NCBI RefSeq assembly: GCF_007954275.1
Contig: NZ_VOLT01000010.1
Span: forward strand, 1 to 64,000
Reading direction: 5' to 3'
DNA from: Colwellia demingiae
GTDB taxonomy: Bacteria > Pseudomonadota > Gammaproteobacteria > Enterobacterales > Alteromonadaceae
Length of the DNA: 64,000 nt
The notes under the pieces: model-generated
Database searches by the model: none
The model's input: only the letters and a program-made list of their open reading frames with translations
What the model was told of the DNA's origin: nothing
Shown here: piece by piece, positions 16,644 to 24,782 of the stretch
How the letters are laid out: every line of letters starts with the position of its first letter
Position numbering within the stretch: position 1 is the stretch's first letter
Position numbers and translations under genes: made by a program

Positions 16644-17510
16644 TTATGAATTAGCCCATATTGCTTTGTTTATTTTGTCTATTATGTTTCGTCGTTCTTG
16701 GCTCCTGTTTAAATAACCACTTAACCTTTGTTCTATACAAGCTATATCAGCACAATTTTCTAGAAGGCCTTTCTCTGCTTTTTCAATGTTACTCATGAGA
16801 GCAGAATCACCTAGAGTTAATTTCCATAAATTTTGATTTAAAATATTTCCAGGTGCAACAGTAGATAAAATTAAGTTAATTTTATTTTTGTTAAGTGTAT
16901 TTGTATTTTTTGCATCATCAACAATTGCTTGATATTGCTTTGAACCGAGAGATTCCTTTAATTCACTTTCTAAAGTAGATACCTTAGCCTCTGCTTTATC
17001 CGCTCTTTCTTTTTGTAGCTGAGCCTCTATAGCACTTGTTGGTTGTACGGTTACTAATCTAGATCCTCCAGATTCAGCTAATTTCTGAGCAGCAATCCCC
17101 GTAGCAAAAAATTGAGAAATACCACCAGAAGCAGCTGCACTGCCAGTTTTAGCTTCTCCACCAAATTCAGCTCCTAAAGTTGCCAAAACAGAGTATGTAT
17201 CTGTTTTCTTGGAACCATCTTTGTTCGTCTCGTTACTTTGGAATACACAATCTGGCTTTCCACATTTGGCAGGTTTTGCATTTCCTTTGTAAACTTCTTC
17301 ATTTGCCAAAAGAGGCATCCATACTCCTTCTACCCGTTTATAACCTATAGTTATATCAGGGCTACCAGTAGTTGGTTCAGCTGAAATATCTATAGCTACT
17401 TTTGTTGTGGTTGAAAATATTAATGTATTACTATGTTGAGGAGTTGAGCTACAACCTGAAAGTGCTACTGCAAATAAAATTGTTAAGCCTACGGAGTTAC
17501 TGTTGCACAT
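16644..17510 (-). CDS. Lipoprotein of unknown function
   Basis: 288 aa with a lipoprotein signal (hydrophobic TILFAVALSGC, Cys at about residue 20), so it is anchored to the inner or outer membrane after lipidation. The mature part has a beta-rich N-terminal half (VAIDISAEPTTGSPDITIGY), an Ala/Gly-rich stretch near residue 125, and a coiled-coil-like region (QLQKERADKAEAKVSTLESE, about 166-185). It overlaps the upstream lipoprotein gene by 22 bases. No known family recognised; two lipoproteins and a TPR membrane protein in one operon suggest an envelope complex. Confidence 0.6.
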   Translation of the reverse strand: MCNSNSVGLTILFAVALSGCSSTPQHSNTLIFSTTTKVAIDISAEPTTGSPDITIGYKRVEGVWMPLLANEEVYKGNAKPAKCGKPDCVFQSNETNKDGSKKTDTYSVLATLGAEFGGEAKTGSAAASGGISQFFATGIAAQKLAESGGSRLVTVQPTSAIEAQLQKERADKAEAKVSTLESELKESLGSKQYQAIVDDAKNTNTLNKNKINLILSTVAPGNILNQNLWKLTLGDSALMSNIEKAEKGLLENCADIACIEQRLSGYLNRSQERRNIIDKINKAIWANS

Positions 17511-17863
17511 ATCTCATTTCCTTTTAATTTTTCTAAATGTTCAATAAAGTGTTCTAATTGTTGTTTGTTTTGCACTATTACTAAAACTCTACAATCCATT
17601 GGAACAGAGACGATTTTGTTTTCTTCAAAACCCAATGTAATCCCATTTTGAATGGAAACCCCGATAGTTTTAATGCCTGTTACATTAATATTTTTGTTAG
17701 TTAAAGGTGGCTTAATGACTTGAACATAGCCGAAGTGATGAGCTACAGTTCTTCCTTTTTCATCAATTGTTATTTTGCTTGTGCAAGCAGATGATAAAAA
17801 AATAATATGAAAAATTATTAATTTAGAAATGTAACTCTCCATGTTTTTGTACAATGAGGACAT
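17489..17863 (-). CDS. Small lipoprotein, first gene of the envelope operon
   Basis: 124 aa from the first ATG; a second ATG seven codons in (MESYISKLII) is also possible, and neither has a good ribosome site (AAGG directly abuts the first). The signal HIIFLSSACTS has a lipobox with Cys at about residue 27. The mature domain of ~97 residues includes ITIDEKGRTVAHHFGYVQV and a conserved-looking Cys pair (MDCRVLV, NEICATV). The hairpin at 17866-17904 sits directly before the start. Function unknown. Confidence 0.5.
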   Translation of the reverse strand: MSSLYKNMESYISKLIIFHIIFLSSACTSKITIDEKGRTVAHHFGYVQVIKPPLTNKNINVTGIKTIGVSIQNGITLGFEENKIVSVPMDCRVLVIVQNKQQLEHFIEHLEKLKGNEICATVTP

Positions 17864-17865
17864 CC

Positions 17866-17904
17866 TTTTTTAACCATAACCTAATATAGATTATGGTTAA
17901 AAAA
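17866..17904. promoter_or_regulatory. 14-bp perfect inverted repeat before the lipoprotein operon
   Basis: TTTTTTAACCATAA and its complement around an 11-base loop, touching the start of the first lipoprotein gene. Either side ends in a run of six T/A, so it could be a bidirectional terminator, but its position at the translation start suggests an operator or an RNA hairpin that blocks initiation. Confidence 0.5.
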
Positions 17905-17967
17905 AAGACAACTTTTCACATTTAAAATTTATGAAGTTTGAAAAATTTTAGTTAATAAAATTACACT

Positions 17968-18121
17968 CCTATGTAGCTTATTCAGGTAACACTGTCATTA
18001 TGGGAAACCACAACAAATTAACGTGATATTTAATCATACTTTATGGTTTAGCATTATTAAAATTGTAGATTTCTAGTGTTTTATGGTGTTCTCATGACAC
18101 CACCTGAGTAAGCTACATAGG
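17968..18121. repeat. 154-bp element with 19-bp terminal inverted repeats
   Basis: Ends CCTATGTAGCTTATTCAGG and CCTGAGTAAGCTACATAGG (18 of 19 bases pair). The inside is AT-rich and has no reading frame. No clear target duplication flanks it. It may be a small non-autonomous transposable element or a long cruciform. It occupies part of the 540-base gap 17864-18403, which otherwise shows nothing. Confidence 0.5.
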
Positions 18122-18403
18122 CATGAAAATTAATATTTATCAGCTCCAATAAATATCAACTACTGGAAATTATCGTTTCGGTGCTTTCCCCTGTAGTTGT
18201 TGCTTTCGAAGTTACAATTAACTAATAAGACTAGAGGCTCATAGGAAATATTTGTGTTAAGAGCCATTGAGATGCCTACAGATAAAATGCAACAAAGGAA
18301 TTAAAATTAGATAGTAGATGTATAAGGATAGGAGAATAAAAAATTACTCTTATAAACAATAAATATAGAATTACATGTCTATGAATAATAACTGTCTGTT
18401 ACC

Positions 18404-18511
18404 TTAAGTGGCAGACTTAGCTTTGCTGAACGAACTTGGTATACCTGCCGCATAACTCAAAGTAGTTATAAACGATAGAAGTAATAGAATGATTAACGAA
18501 TTAGCTTTCAT
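18404..18511 (-). CDS. Possible 35-aa secreted peptide
   Basis: An open frame too short for usual gene calling: MKANSLIILLLLSFITTLSY then AAGIPSSFSKAKSAT. The first 20 residues form a textbook signal peptide (Lys, then ten hydrophobic residues, Ala-x-Ala-like cleavage site), leaving a mature peptide of about 14-15 residues. A weak GGTGA lies about 10 bases before the ATG. It could also be the 5' remnant of a longer broken gene. Confidence 0.4.
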   Translation of the reverse strand: MKANSLIILLLLSFITTLSYAAGIPSSFSKAKSAT

Positions 18512-18567
18512 AATATTTAGTCACCGTATTTGTAGCGTAATTAAAAAATAGAGTCTCACCTTGATAC

Positions 18568-19206
18568 TTATTTCTTGTGCTCACGTTTAGTTTTCCTTTC
18601 TACCGACATTTCTTTAGCGGCAATTTCATTTTCCATTGCATATTGAAGTATATAAGCCAATTGCGAATCGAATTTATGTTTTTCTCTTCCCCTGCTAGTA
18701 AGATCATCTGATATTAGCCATTTTTTTATTTCTTCTACTTGTAATTCTTGCCCATGTTCATACCTATAAGCCTTACAAATATGTTTTTCATATTGATTTA
18801 AATAAAACAAACACGCCGTTTCAAGAGATTTCCTTTGTTCAATATTTAACTTCAACGGATAAAAGTTATGGGTATATTTTGAACCAGATACTTGGTTCCC
18901 AAACTTTTTCCAGTATTTTCCTATTGAGCCAAAACGTAATTCGTTCAACTCATGAATAAGACTCTCACCCAATGGCAACTGCCCTTGCTCTTCTAATCGC
19001 TTTATACTTTTAACACTAACTTTAGATAAACTAATTTTTGTTTCTTTAGATAGTACTTTTAATTTTTTTAAGAGCTGCTTGAGTTTCTTTAACTTTCCTT
19101 CAGAAACATTACCAGATTCATAGCCCACCTCAACTAACTTAAGTAATTTATCTCCATTTTCAATCCACACTTTTGGTGCTTTGGGCTGGTTTGGTTTCGT
19201 GCTCAT
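18568..19206 (-). CDS. Lysine-rich protein of unknown function
   Basis: 212 aa starting MSTKPNQPKAPKVWIENGDK; very basic (KLKKLKQLLKKLK near residues 38-50) and predicted mostly helical, with a charged tail ending RKTKREHKK. No catalytic motif. Upstream lie three 23-24-bp-spaced TCGAAAAA repeats shared with the divergent gene at 19518, so it may be a DNA-binding partner of that module (inference). Confidence 0.45.
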   Translation of the reverse strand: MSTKPNQPKAPKVWIENGDKLLKLVEVGYESGNVSEGKLKKLKQLLKKLKVLSKETKISLSKVSVKSIKRLEEQGQLPLGESLIHELNELRFGSIGKYWKKFGNQVSGSKYTHNFYPLKLNIEQRKSLETACLFYLNQYEKHICKAYRYEHGQELQVEEIKKWLISDDLTSRGREKHKFDSQLAYILQYAMENEIAAKEMSVERKTKREHKK

Positions 19207-19251
19207 TTCATTACCTTACTCTTGAATCTCAATTAAGGATATACAATCACA

Positions 19252-19318
19252 TCGAAAAACACAATTCAAAAACGTCGAAAAACCTGTTTGAAATCTTATC
19301 GAAAAATGTGATTTTTTA
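19252..19318. repeat. Three iteron-like repeats
   Basis: TCGAAAAA begins at 19252, 19275 and 19299 (spacing 23 and 24 bp), each followed at the same distance by TT-AAA-like bases (TTcAAA, TTgAAA, TTtTTT). They lie in the 311-base gap between two divergent genes, upstream of a possible replication initiator. Spacing near two helical turns is typical of iterons or of cooperative operators. No other feature is seen in the gap. Confidence 0.5.
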
Positions 19319-19517
19319 AAACTGAGATTTGATCTCCTTAGCAGAAAGTAGTTTAATTTTTTCTTAAATAGTAATTTCGTATCTAACTGAGAACTGTAAA
19401 AACATTTCATACGAACTAAGTCTTTTGGAGCAAGCCTTTGGAGGTGGTTTTTATAAGTATTGTATCGATTAAACACCACTTAGATATGTAACAAACACTA
19501 CTAATAGGAATTGAATT

Positions 19518-20903
19518 ATGAGAGCTGAGAAGAATAACGGTTGTAAGGTTGTGAACACAAGAATACATACTATCACTACACTACTCCAAGACACCTTACT
19601 CCAACATGATCTGTTAAATGATCACCTTTATACAGAGCTACTAAACAACCAAACACTAGATAAAATTTGTGGCCCTGAAGGTTTGAGATTCAAATATGAA
19701 AGAGCAAGTGTCCTTAACAAATATCACAATTACTTTTGGACAGGCGCTCAGCATTCTATGGACTGGCAAATGCTAAAGTCAATCCAAGAACATTACCTGT
19801 TGTTAAGAAAGAAAGCTGAATCTGATACCAAGTTAATCTCTAGTGATTTTGATAATTTATTATCAGAAGATAACTTGATGTACCTTCATCAAAACATCAC
19901 TTCAGCTTTAGTCAATCCTGAGCTTGAAGTTGAAACAGGTATCGATGAATTTGAGATATCCTTCATTATCCCTAGCATATGGCGAGAAAGTATATTCAAC
20001 GAGCTATGTTGTGATGGTGTTATTAAGGAGAGACATTACACCAATGAGGGTTACGATAGACGCTATGGTAGCTCAACTCAATTTCAATACCGCACTGGTG
20101 GAATATTTGTTTTTCATTATATGGCAACGCAAGGTGACTGCTTAGTCTCATTTAGATTATCGCAAACACCTTGGCGTAACATACGTCACTTCTTTAATTG
20201 TTTTAAACAAGGGTTAGATAGAAACTATCAAGAATTTTTAGATCATGCCAAGGTAACGAGAGTTGATCCTTATATGTTAATCAAAGGCTACCCTCTACCG
20301 TTACTTCTTGTTCTTGAAGACTATACACCTAACGGTGAAGCTATTAGTACCTCTTGTTATAGAGAGAACGAGGGCTTTGCTAGAAGCATATACTCAGGAG
20401 ATCGATTCAAGTCGAGCCACTTTATATTTTACGATATGCTATTGAAATTCTTAGAATTAAAGAAAGGGTACATCAAAGGTAAGAAGCCAATTAAAACTCG
20501 ACAGAGATTTAAAAAACTTTTTGATAAAGCCTGTTCTGTATTTTGTATTTCTAAAATAGAGCGACGTATACATACTCATAAAAACGGAAGCAAGAACAAC
20601 AGCATCAATGATATTAACAAGCTCAACGGCCATGGCTTTGAACGATTAAAGTTTTTCTCGCCACTAGCTTTGTTAGAGGTTAGCCATAGTATTCGCGTTA
20701 AAATATTCGAGCATGGCTTTGCTAATGTAGCTGATGAACTTTTGCCTAAGCAAAGAGAATCGCTACGTAAGATATTAGCTAAACCGCAGTATCAACTGTA
20801 TTTTGACCATAAAACAGTTATGCAGCAACACATTAATAACGTTGAAAAGCTTCAGCGTATAATTAAGTGTCCTGATATTTTACCCAATAATATTAAGTTG
20901 TAG
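19518..20903 (+). CDS. Possible replication initiator (rolling-circle Rep-like)
   Basis: 461 aa. The middle holds TRVDPYM (R248-D250), HFIFYDM (301-307) and KIERRI (346-351), in an order that resembles phage/plasmid replication initiators of the RstA/Rep_trans type (an R-x-D strand, a FYDK-like Tyr segment and an E-R strand). The resemblance is weak and the catalytic Tyr is not certain. Start: ATG with GGAATT about 8 bases upstream. The iteron-like repeats 200 bases upstream support a replication role. It could equally be an unrelated island protein. Confidence 0.35.
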   Translation: MRAEKNNGCKVVNTRIHTITTLLQDTLLQHDLLNDHLYTELLNNQTLDKICGPEGLRFKYERASVLNKYHNYFWTGAQHSMDWQMLKSIQEHYLLLRKKAESDTKLISSDFDNLLSEDNLMYLHQNITSALVNPELEVETGIDEFEISFIIPSIWRESIFNELCCDGVIKERHYTNEGYDRRYGSSTQFQYRTGGIFVFHYMATQGDCLVSFRLSQTPWRNIRHFFNCFKQGLDRNYQEFLDHAKVTRVDPYMLIKGYPLPLLLVLEDYTPNGEAISTSCYRENEGFARSIYSGDRFKSSHFIFYDMLLKFLELKKGYIKGKKPIKTRQRFKKLFDKACSVFCISKIERRIHTHKNGSKNNSINDINKLNGHGFERLKFFSPLALLEVSHSIRVKIFEHGFANVADELLPKQRESLRKILAKPQYQLYFDHKTVMQQHINNVEKLQRIIKCPDILPNNIKL

Positions 20904-20960
20904 AGTTAAATGAATGGCTTGAGCAAGGAAGCTCCCGTCAAACTTTGTGAGAATCAGCTA

Positions 20961-21506
20961 TTAATTTAGGCGTTCTTTAAACTTAAATAGCGACCTTAAC
21001 CGAACTCTAATTACACTAGTATTACCATGGGTGCGAGTATCTAACGCACTGTCTTTATCACCAAATTCAATGATTTCAAGCTTAGTCAATATTTCTTCTG
21101 TTTTATTAATCCAACAATTGTGCATAGCCCTAATTTTATTATCTGTAACTTCATAACCAGCATCTTCGGCTACAGCAGTTAAAAAATCTTTCATTGTAAG
21201 ATACGCATATGCACATCCATACCTCACTGACTCTTCATATTTATTCAAAAGAAATTTAGCAATCTCATGCCCCTGCTTATTTAATTTGTATCCGTTAACA
21301 GAGCGGTTCATCATTCTCTGAAGAATCTTATGATGCTCTTGGATAAATTTTAACCTTAGGGCTAAGCTAGGTTCGTCGTCGTCCTCTCCTGAAAAATCTT
21401 CTAAGTCTGTATAATCTCGTGCAGCATCCTCAAATTCGTTGAAGTACAACTTAATTCCATCCTTCTTTACAATTCCCACCATCTTTCCCTTTAATTTACA
21501 ACACAT
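20961..21506 (-). CDS. Protein of unknown function
   Basis: 181 aa from the outer ATG; an inner ATG at 21482 has AAAGGGA close upstream and gives 173 aa. An acidic patch (DLEDFSGEDDDE, about 35-46) is followed by a mostly helical part with a likely HTH-type segment NKIRAMHNCWINKTEEILTK. No family recognised. It stands between the Rep-like gene and the next hypothetical, convergent with the former. Confidence 0.45.
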   Translation of the reverse strand: MCCKLKGKMVGIVKKDGIKLYFNEFEDAARDYTDLEDFSGEDDDEPSLALRLKFIQEHHKILQRMMNRSVNGYKLNKQGHEIAKFLLNKYEESVRYGCAYAYLTMKDFLTAVAEDAGYEVTDNKIRAMHNCWINKTEEILTKLEIIEFGDKDSALDTRTHGNTSVIRVRLRSLFKFKERLN

Positions 21507-21670
21507 TTCATTTAAAAATGAAAGTGCCTGAAGTAGTTGATTTTAACTGTTTTACTTATGTTCTTTTTAACAGGCTTTGTTCTTATACAAAAGTAAAATA
21601 TGGAAGAAAACCTTGAAACAACAAAGTTAACTAATCATATCAGTGCAACCAATAAATAAAGGAAAACTAA

Positions 21671-22069
21671 ATGGGCGTTTTTACTACAAGAATATCAAAG
21701 AACCTTTTAAGTTCTAATCTGGCGTATGAAGGGGCTGTATATTTAGATGTCGAAGATGTAAACGAAATTCATTTTATATTATCTAATTTATTTCAAAACC
21801 AAAAAGAATTAAAAGAACTGTTAAAACATATAAATAAGATAGATAGTCTGGAAATAGATTACTCATTTTCAAGTGTTGTGGAGCTATCTATTAGTTACTA
21901 TGAACACTTCTCGGAAAGCGACATTCACTATTTTCATGAATTGCTACTTATCGTATTGCATGATCTACATCACAACGCTTCATACTCAACTTATGAATCA
22001 GGTAACTTTACCTTTAGCTTAAGTTTGTACGAGAAAAAAATGTGCATGGAACTAAATACTGTTAAATAA
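21671..22069 (+). CDS. Hypothetical protein
   Basis: 132 aa with a good AAGGAAAACTAA ribosome site before the ATG. Acidic, with helical NQKELKELLKHINKI and a HYFHELLLIVLHDLHHNA stretch rich in His. No motif known to me. Single gene between divergent neighbours. Confidence 0.5.
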   Translation: MGVFTTRISKNLLSSNLAYEGAVYLDVEDVNEIHFILSNLFQNQKELKELLKHINKIDSLEIDYSFSSVVELSISYYEHFSESDIHYFHELLLIVLHDLHHNASYSTYESGNFTFSLSLYEKKMCMELNTVK

Positions 22070-22179
22070 CCATACACAATGATTATTCGTAAGTATTTTC
22101 ACCCATATTAAAGGTTATCAATGAATAGAGATTGTACACAAACCATTAATCAATATACTAGATAGCCCTACTTATTTAA

Positions 22180-22872
22180 TCAATCATAATTGATAACTTG
22201 TGACTCTGATATAGCTTGGTGAGTCATTGGTTTATCAATCTGCTGTGCAATTAGGGTTTGTGGAATATGGGGTTGTAGCAATGATTCAAATTGCTCAACC
22301 TGATTAAAATTGGGGTCTAGCCAGCTGTCTACTAACGATAGATCTTGCGGTAATATCAGGGGCATAGCTTTGCTGTGTATATGCTTCAGCTTCTCATGTG
22401 GTGGTAGCGTTATAACCGAACAGCTCAGTTTAACTTCACCTGTTACTTGGTGTTGCCATTCACGACACAAACCGCCAAGAATTAAACCTCCCTCTTCAGC
22501 GACCATATCGTAATAGTGAACAGGCTTTTTGTTCACAAATTCAGTTTCACCAAAACCTTTAACGGCGATTATACAACGCGAACTTCGGTACGCTTGATAC
22601 CCTGCACTTTGAGGTACATTGAGTTTGTCGTACCGTGTATTGAATGACGTAAACTTGGATGGTTTAAAACCTTTTTCCGTTTGGTCTAACAATAACCACC
22701 AAGTCGCATTTTCAACTTGTCTTTGATGGCCTACATTTCTAACAATAGAAATGGTATCAGCGGATTTAACAAACCGACGGTCAAATGGCCTATCAACAAT
22801 CTTGTTAATGTTTAAGCTGGTATAAAGCTTTCTCACTCCAGCATCAAAACTGGCATTGAACCTTCCGCACAT
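22180..22872 (-). CDS. SRAP-domain protein (abasic-site sensor, YedK/HMCES-like)
   Basis: 230 aa. It starts MCGRF: after Met removal Cys2 forms a thiazolidine cross-link with abasic sites in single-stranded DNA, shielding them. Other family marks are TWWLL, KPSKFTSFNTRYD, RCIIAVKGFGE with the Glu/Asn active-site partners, and HSKAMPLIL with the conserved His. It lies 31 bases after umuC on the same strand and thus under the same LexA-controlled promoter. Confidence 0.92.
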   Translation of the reverse strand: MCGRFNASFDAGVRKLYTSLNINKIVDRPFDRRFVKSADTISIVRNVGHQRQVENATWWLLLDQTEKGFKPSKFTSFNTRYDKLNVPQSAGYQAYRSSRCIIAVKGFGETEFVNKKPVHYYDMVAEEGGLILGGLCREWQHQVTGEVKLSCSVITLPPHEKLKHIHSKAMPLILPQDLSLVDSWLDPNFNQVEQFESLLQPHIPQTLIAQQIDKPMTHQAISESQVINYD

Positions 22873-22903
22873 AATTTTTATTCCTCATTCCTCACCGTTT
22901 AGC

Positions 22904-24160
22904 TTAACAAAGTATCTTAGGTATATCGCGCCAGTTGCTTGTGTATTGAGGGCTTAAAAAATGACGCTTCATTTGCCATGTTTCGGTTTGCCCTTCTGCC
23001 CCTATTTTTACCGTACCTTGGCCATAGCGATTATTAATATTATCAAAGCACTTCATTAGCACAGGGTTGGAGTTATCAGGCATGAATAGATCAGGCTGTT
23101 GAAATGTCCTGCTTTCCAATTCAATGGCACCAACACCACAACGGTAGAAACGAACACCTTCAACAAAAATGTCTGCCAGTACCAAGCTAATGGCTTTGGC
23201 AATATCACAACTATTATCAGTCGCTACAGGAAATTTATAAACCATCGCTTGTTTATAGTAGTTATCATCGTGAGGCGAGCTAGAAGCAAATATCATCAAC
23301 TTCTTTATCAACGATGACTGCTGTCTTACTTTCTTAGCGACAATAGCGCCATGTGTTGCTAACGCTGATTGTAATGTATGAATATCAACAATGCGCTGTC
23401 CAAAACTGCGTGTTGAAAAGATTTCTCGCTTAGGCTCTCTAATGTCACCCCACGACAAACAGCTAATGCCGTTTAATTCATTAACGGTTCGTTCAGTTAC
23501 CACGCTAAATTGTTTCCTAATTACTTTAGGGCATTGAGTTGATAATTGATAAGCTGTTTTTATTTCCTGTTGCTTTAAACGTTGTGATATTTTCCTACCA
23601 ATTCCCCACACTTCATTTACGTCCATCCGTTCTAATATGGCTTTGCCGCTTTGAGCATTATCTATTACCGCCACACCATTATAGCCACTGAGCTTTTTAG
23701 CCGCATGGTTGGCTGCCTTCGCTAGTGTTGATGTAGTGCCAAAACCTACCCCGACTGGTAACTTTGTTTCCTTCCATATGGCTCGCCTTATTTCATGGCC
23801 GTATTTATGCCAATCAGTAATTAAACCATCGTAGTTTTTAAAGTGTAGAAATGATTCATCAATAGAGTAAACATGATGGTTATCACTGTACCTTGCGATG
23901 ACATTCATCATCCTTTCGCTTAAGTCCGCATAAAGTTCATAGTTAGATGAACGAACAACAACACCATGCTTTTGGAGTAACCACTTTACTTTGAAATATG
24001 GTTCAAACTTAGGTATACCAAGCCGTCTCGCAATAGGGCAGACCGCACAAATACAACCATCGTTGTTTGTTAAAACAACCACAGGTTTATTTCTTATGCT
24101 TGGGTCAAATACCTTTTCCGCACTTGCATAAAAAGAGACAGCATCAACTAGTGCATACAT
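22904..24160 (-). CDS. umuC: DNA polymerase V catalytic subunit
   Basis: 418 aa Y-family translesion polymerase, which with UmuD'2 copies across lesions. Polymerase motifs: ALVDAVSFYASAE at the N-terminus with the first metal Asp, VVVLTNNDGCICA, and YSIDESFLHF with the catalytic Asp-Glu; then GIGRKISQRL (thumb HhH). The first ~13 bases overlap the umuD end, giving translational coupling. Length matches E. coli UmuC (422 aa). Island copy; a second chromosomal copy could exist outside the window. Confidence 0.95.
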   Translation of the reverse strand: MYALVDAVSFYASAEKVFDPSIRNKPVVVLTNNDGCICAVCPIARRLGIPKFEPYFKVKWLLQKHGVVVRSSNYELYADLSERMMNVIARYSDNHHVYSIDESFLHFKNYDGLITDWHKYGHEIRRAIWKETKLPVGVGFGTTSTLAKAANHAAKKLSGYNGVAVIDNAQSGKAILERMDVNEVWGIGRKISQRLKQQEIKTAYQLSTQCPKVIRKQFSVVTERTVNELNGISCLSWGDIREPKREIFSTRSFGQRIVDIHTLQSALATHGAIVAKKVRQQSSLIKKLMIFASSSPHDDNYYKQAMVYKFPVATDNSCDIAKAISLVLADIFVEGVRFYRCGVGAIELESRTFQQPDLFMPDNSNPVLMKCFDNINNRYGQGTVKIGAEGQTETWQMKRHFLSPQYTSNWRDIPKILC

Positions 24161-24561
24161 GCTGTTAATTCAGGAGCAGGATGGTGTAGTCGAATAGAAC
24201 GAGTAACTATGCCCTCTAATTGAAAGTCATCTTCTGGTTTTATAGTGATAGGTGCATGAGCTTTTGAGGCCGATAGTAATCTTGCTTGTGGTTTATCAAT
24301 GAGCTTGCAAACAAAGCACCCATTATAATTAGCCACAATAACATCACCATTCTTTACGGTTAATGATCTATCAACAATGAGTAAATCCCCATCAAAAATA
24401 CCAATACCTTCCATTGACTGCCCTGATGCTTGACCAATAAAGGTAGCATTGGGGTGTCGGATAAGAAGCTGGTCTAATGATAAACCAAGTTCTTTATATT
24501 CTACGGCAGGAGATTCGAAGCCAGAGATCCCAGCTTCAATGTATATGGGTATAACTTTCAT
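24148..24561 (-). CDS. umuD: UmuD-like protease subunit of DNA polymerase V
   Basis: 137 aa, normal UmuD length. LexA-family S24 peptidase: cleavage-type start, nucleophile Ser in QASGQSMEGIGIFDGD, and Lys in VIVANYNGCFVCKLIDK as the general base. RecA filaments stimulate self-cleavage to UmuD'. Followed directly by umuC and the SRAP gene. A perfect LexA box lies upstream. Confidence 0.94.
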   Translation of the reverse strand: MKVIPIYIEAGISGFESPAVEYKELGLSLDQLLIRHPNATFIGQASGQSMEGIGIFDGDLLIVDRSLTVKNGDVIVANYNGCFVCKLIDKPQARLLSASKAHAPITIKPEDDFQLEGIVTRSIRLHHPAPELTACMH

Positions 24562-24576
24562 GATGAAAAACCAATT

Positions 24577-24596
24577 AACTGTACATTTAAACAGTA
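24577..24596 (-). promoter_or_regulatory. LexA (SOS) box upstream of umuD
   Basis: On the minus strand TACTGTTTAAATGTACAGTT: CTGT-N8-ACAG, a full match to the gammaproteobacterial LexA consensus, 16 bases before the umuD start. It predicts DNA-damage induction of umuD, umuC and the SRAP gene. Confidence 0.92.
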
Positions 24597-24782
24597 TAGG
24601 TTTTTAAATCTAATATAGAAAGATTTATACTTAGTTTTGACATTGTTCTTTCGTATTTAAAGGTAAGCGAAATAGGTTTCATAACGATTAATGCTAACTA
24701 TCCTGCACAGTTACACTCATTGAATTTGTTTAATTTACTTTGATTAAGTACTATAAATAAAACAAACCAGTGGACTTATCCC

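Noticed and set aside
19252-19318. CRISPR array
   Set aside because: Repeats are 8-bp cores at 23-24 bp spacing, only three units, and no cas genes are nearby.
19216-19479. Minus-strand 87-codon frame over the iteron-like region
   Set aside because: Runs through the TCGAAAAA repeats, lacks a ribosome site, and its composition (Phe, Leu, Ser, Arg mixture) looks non-coding.
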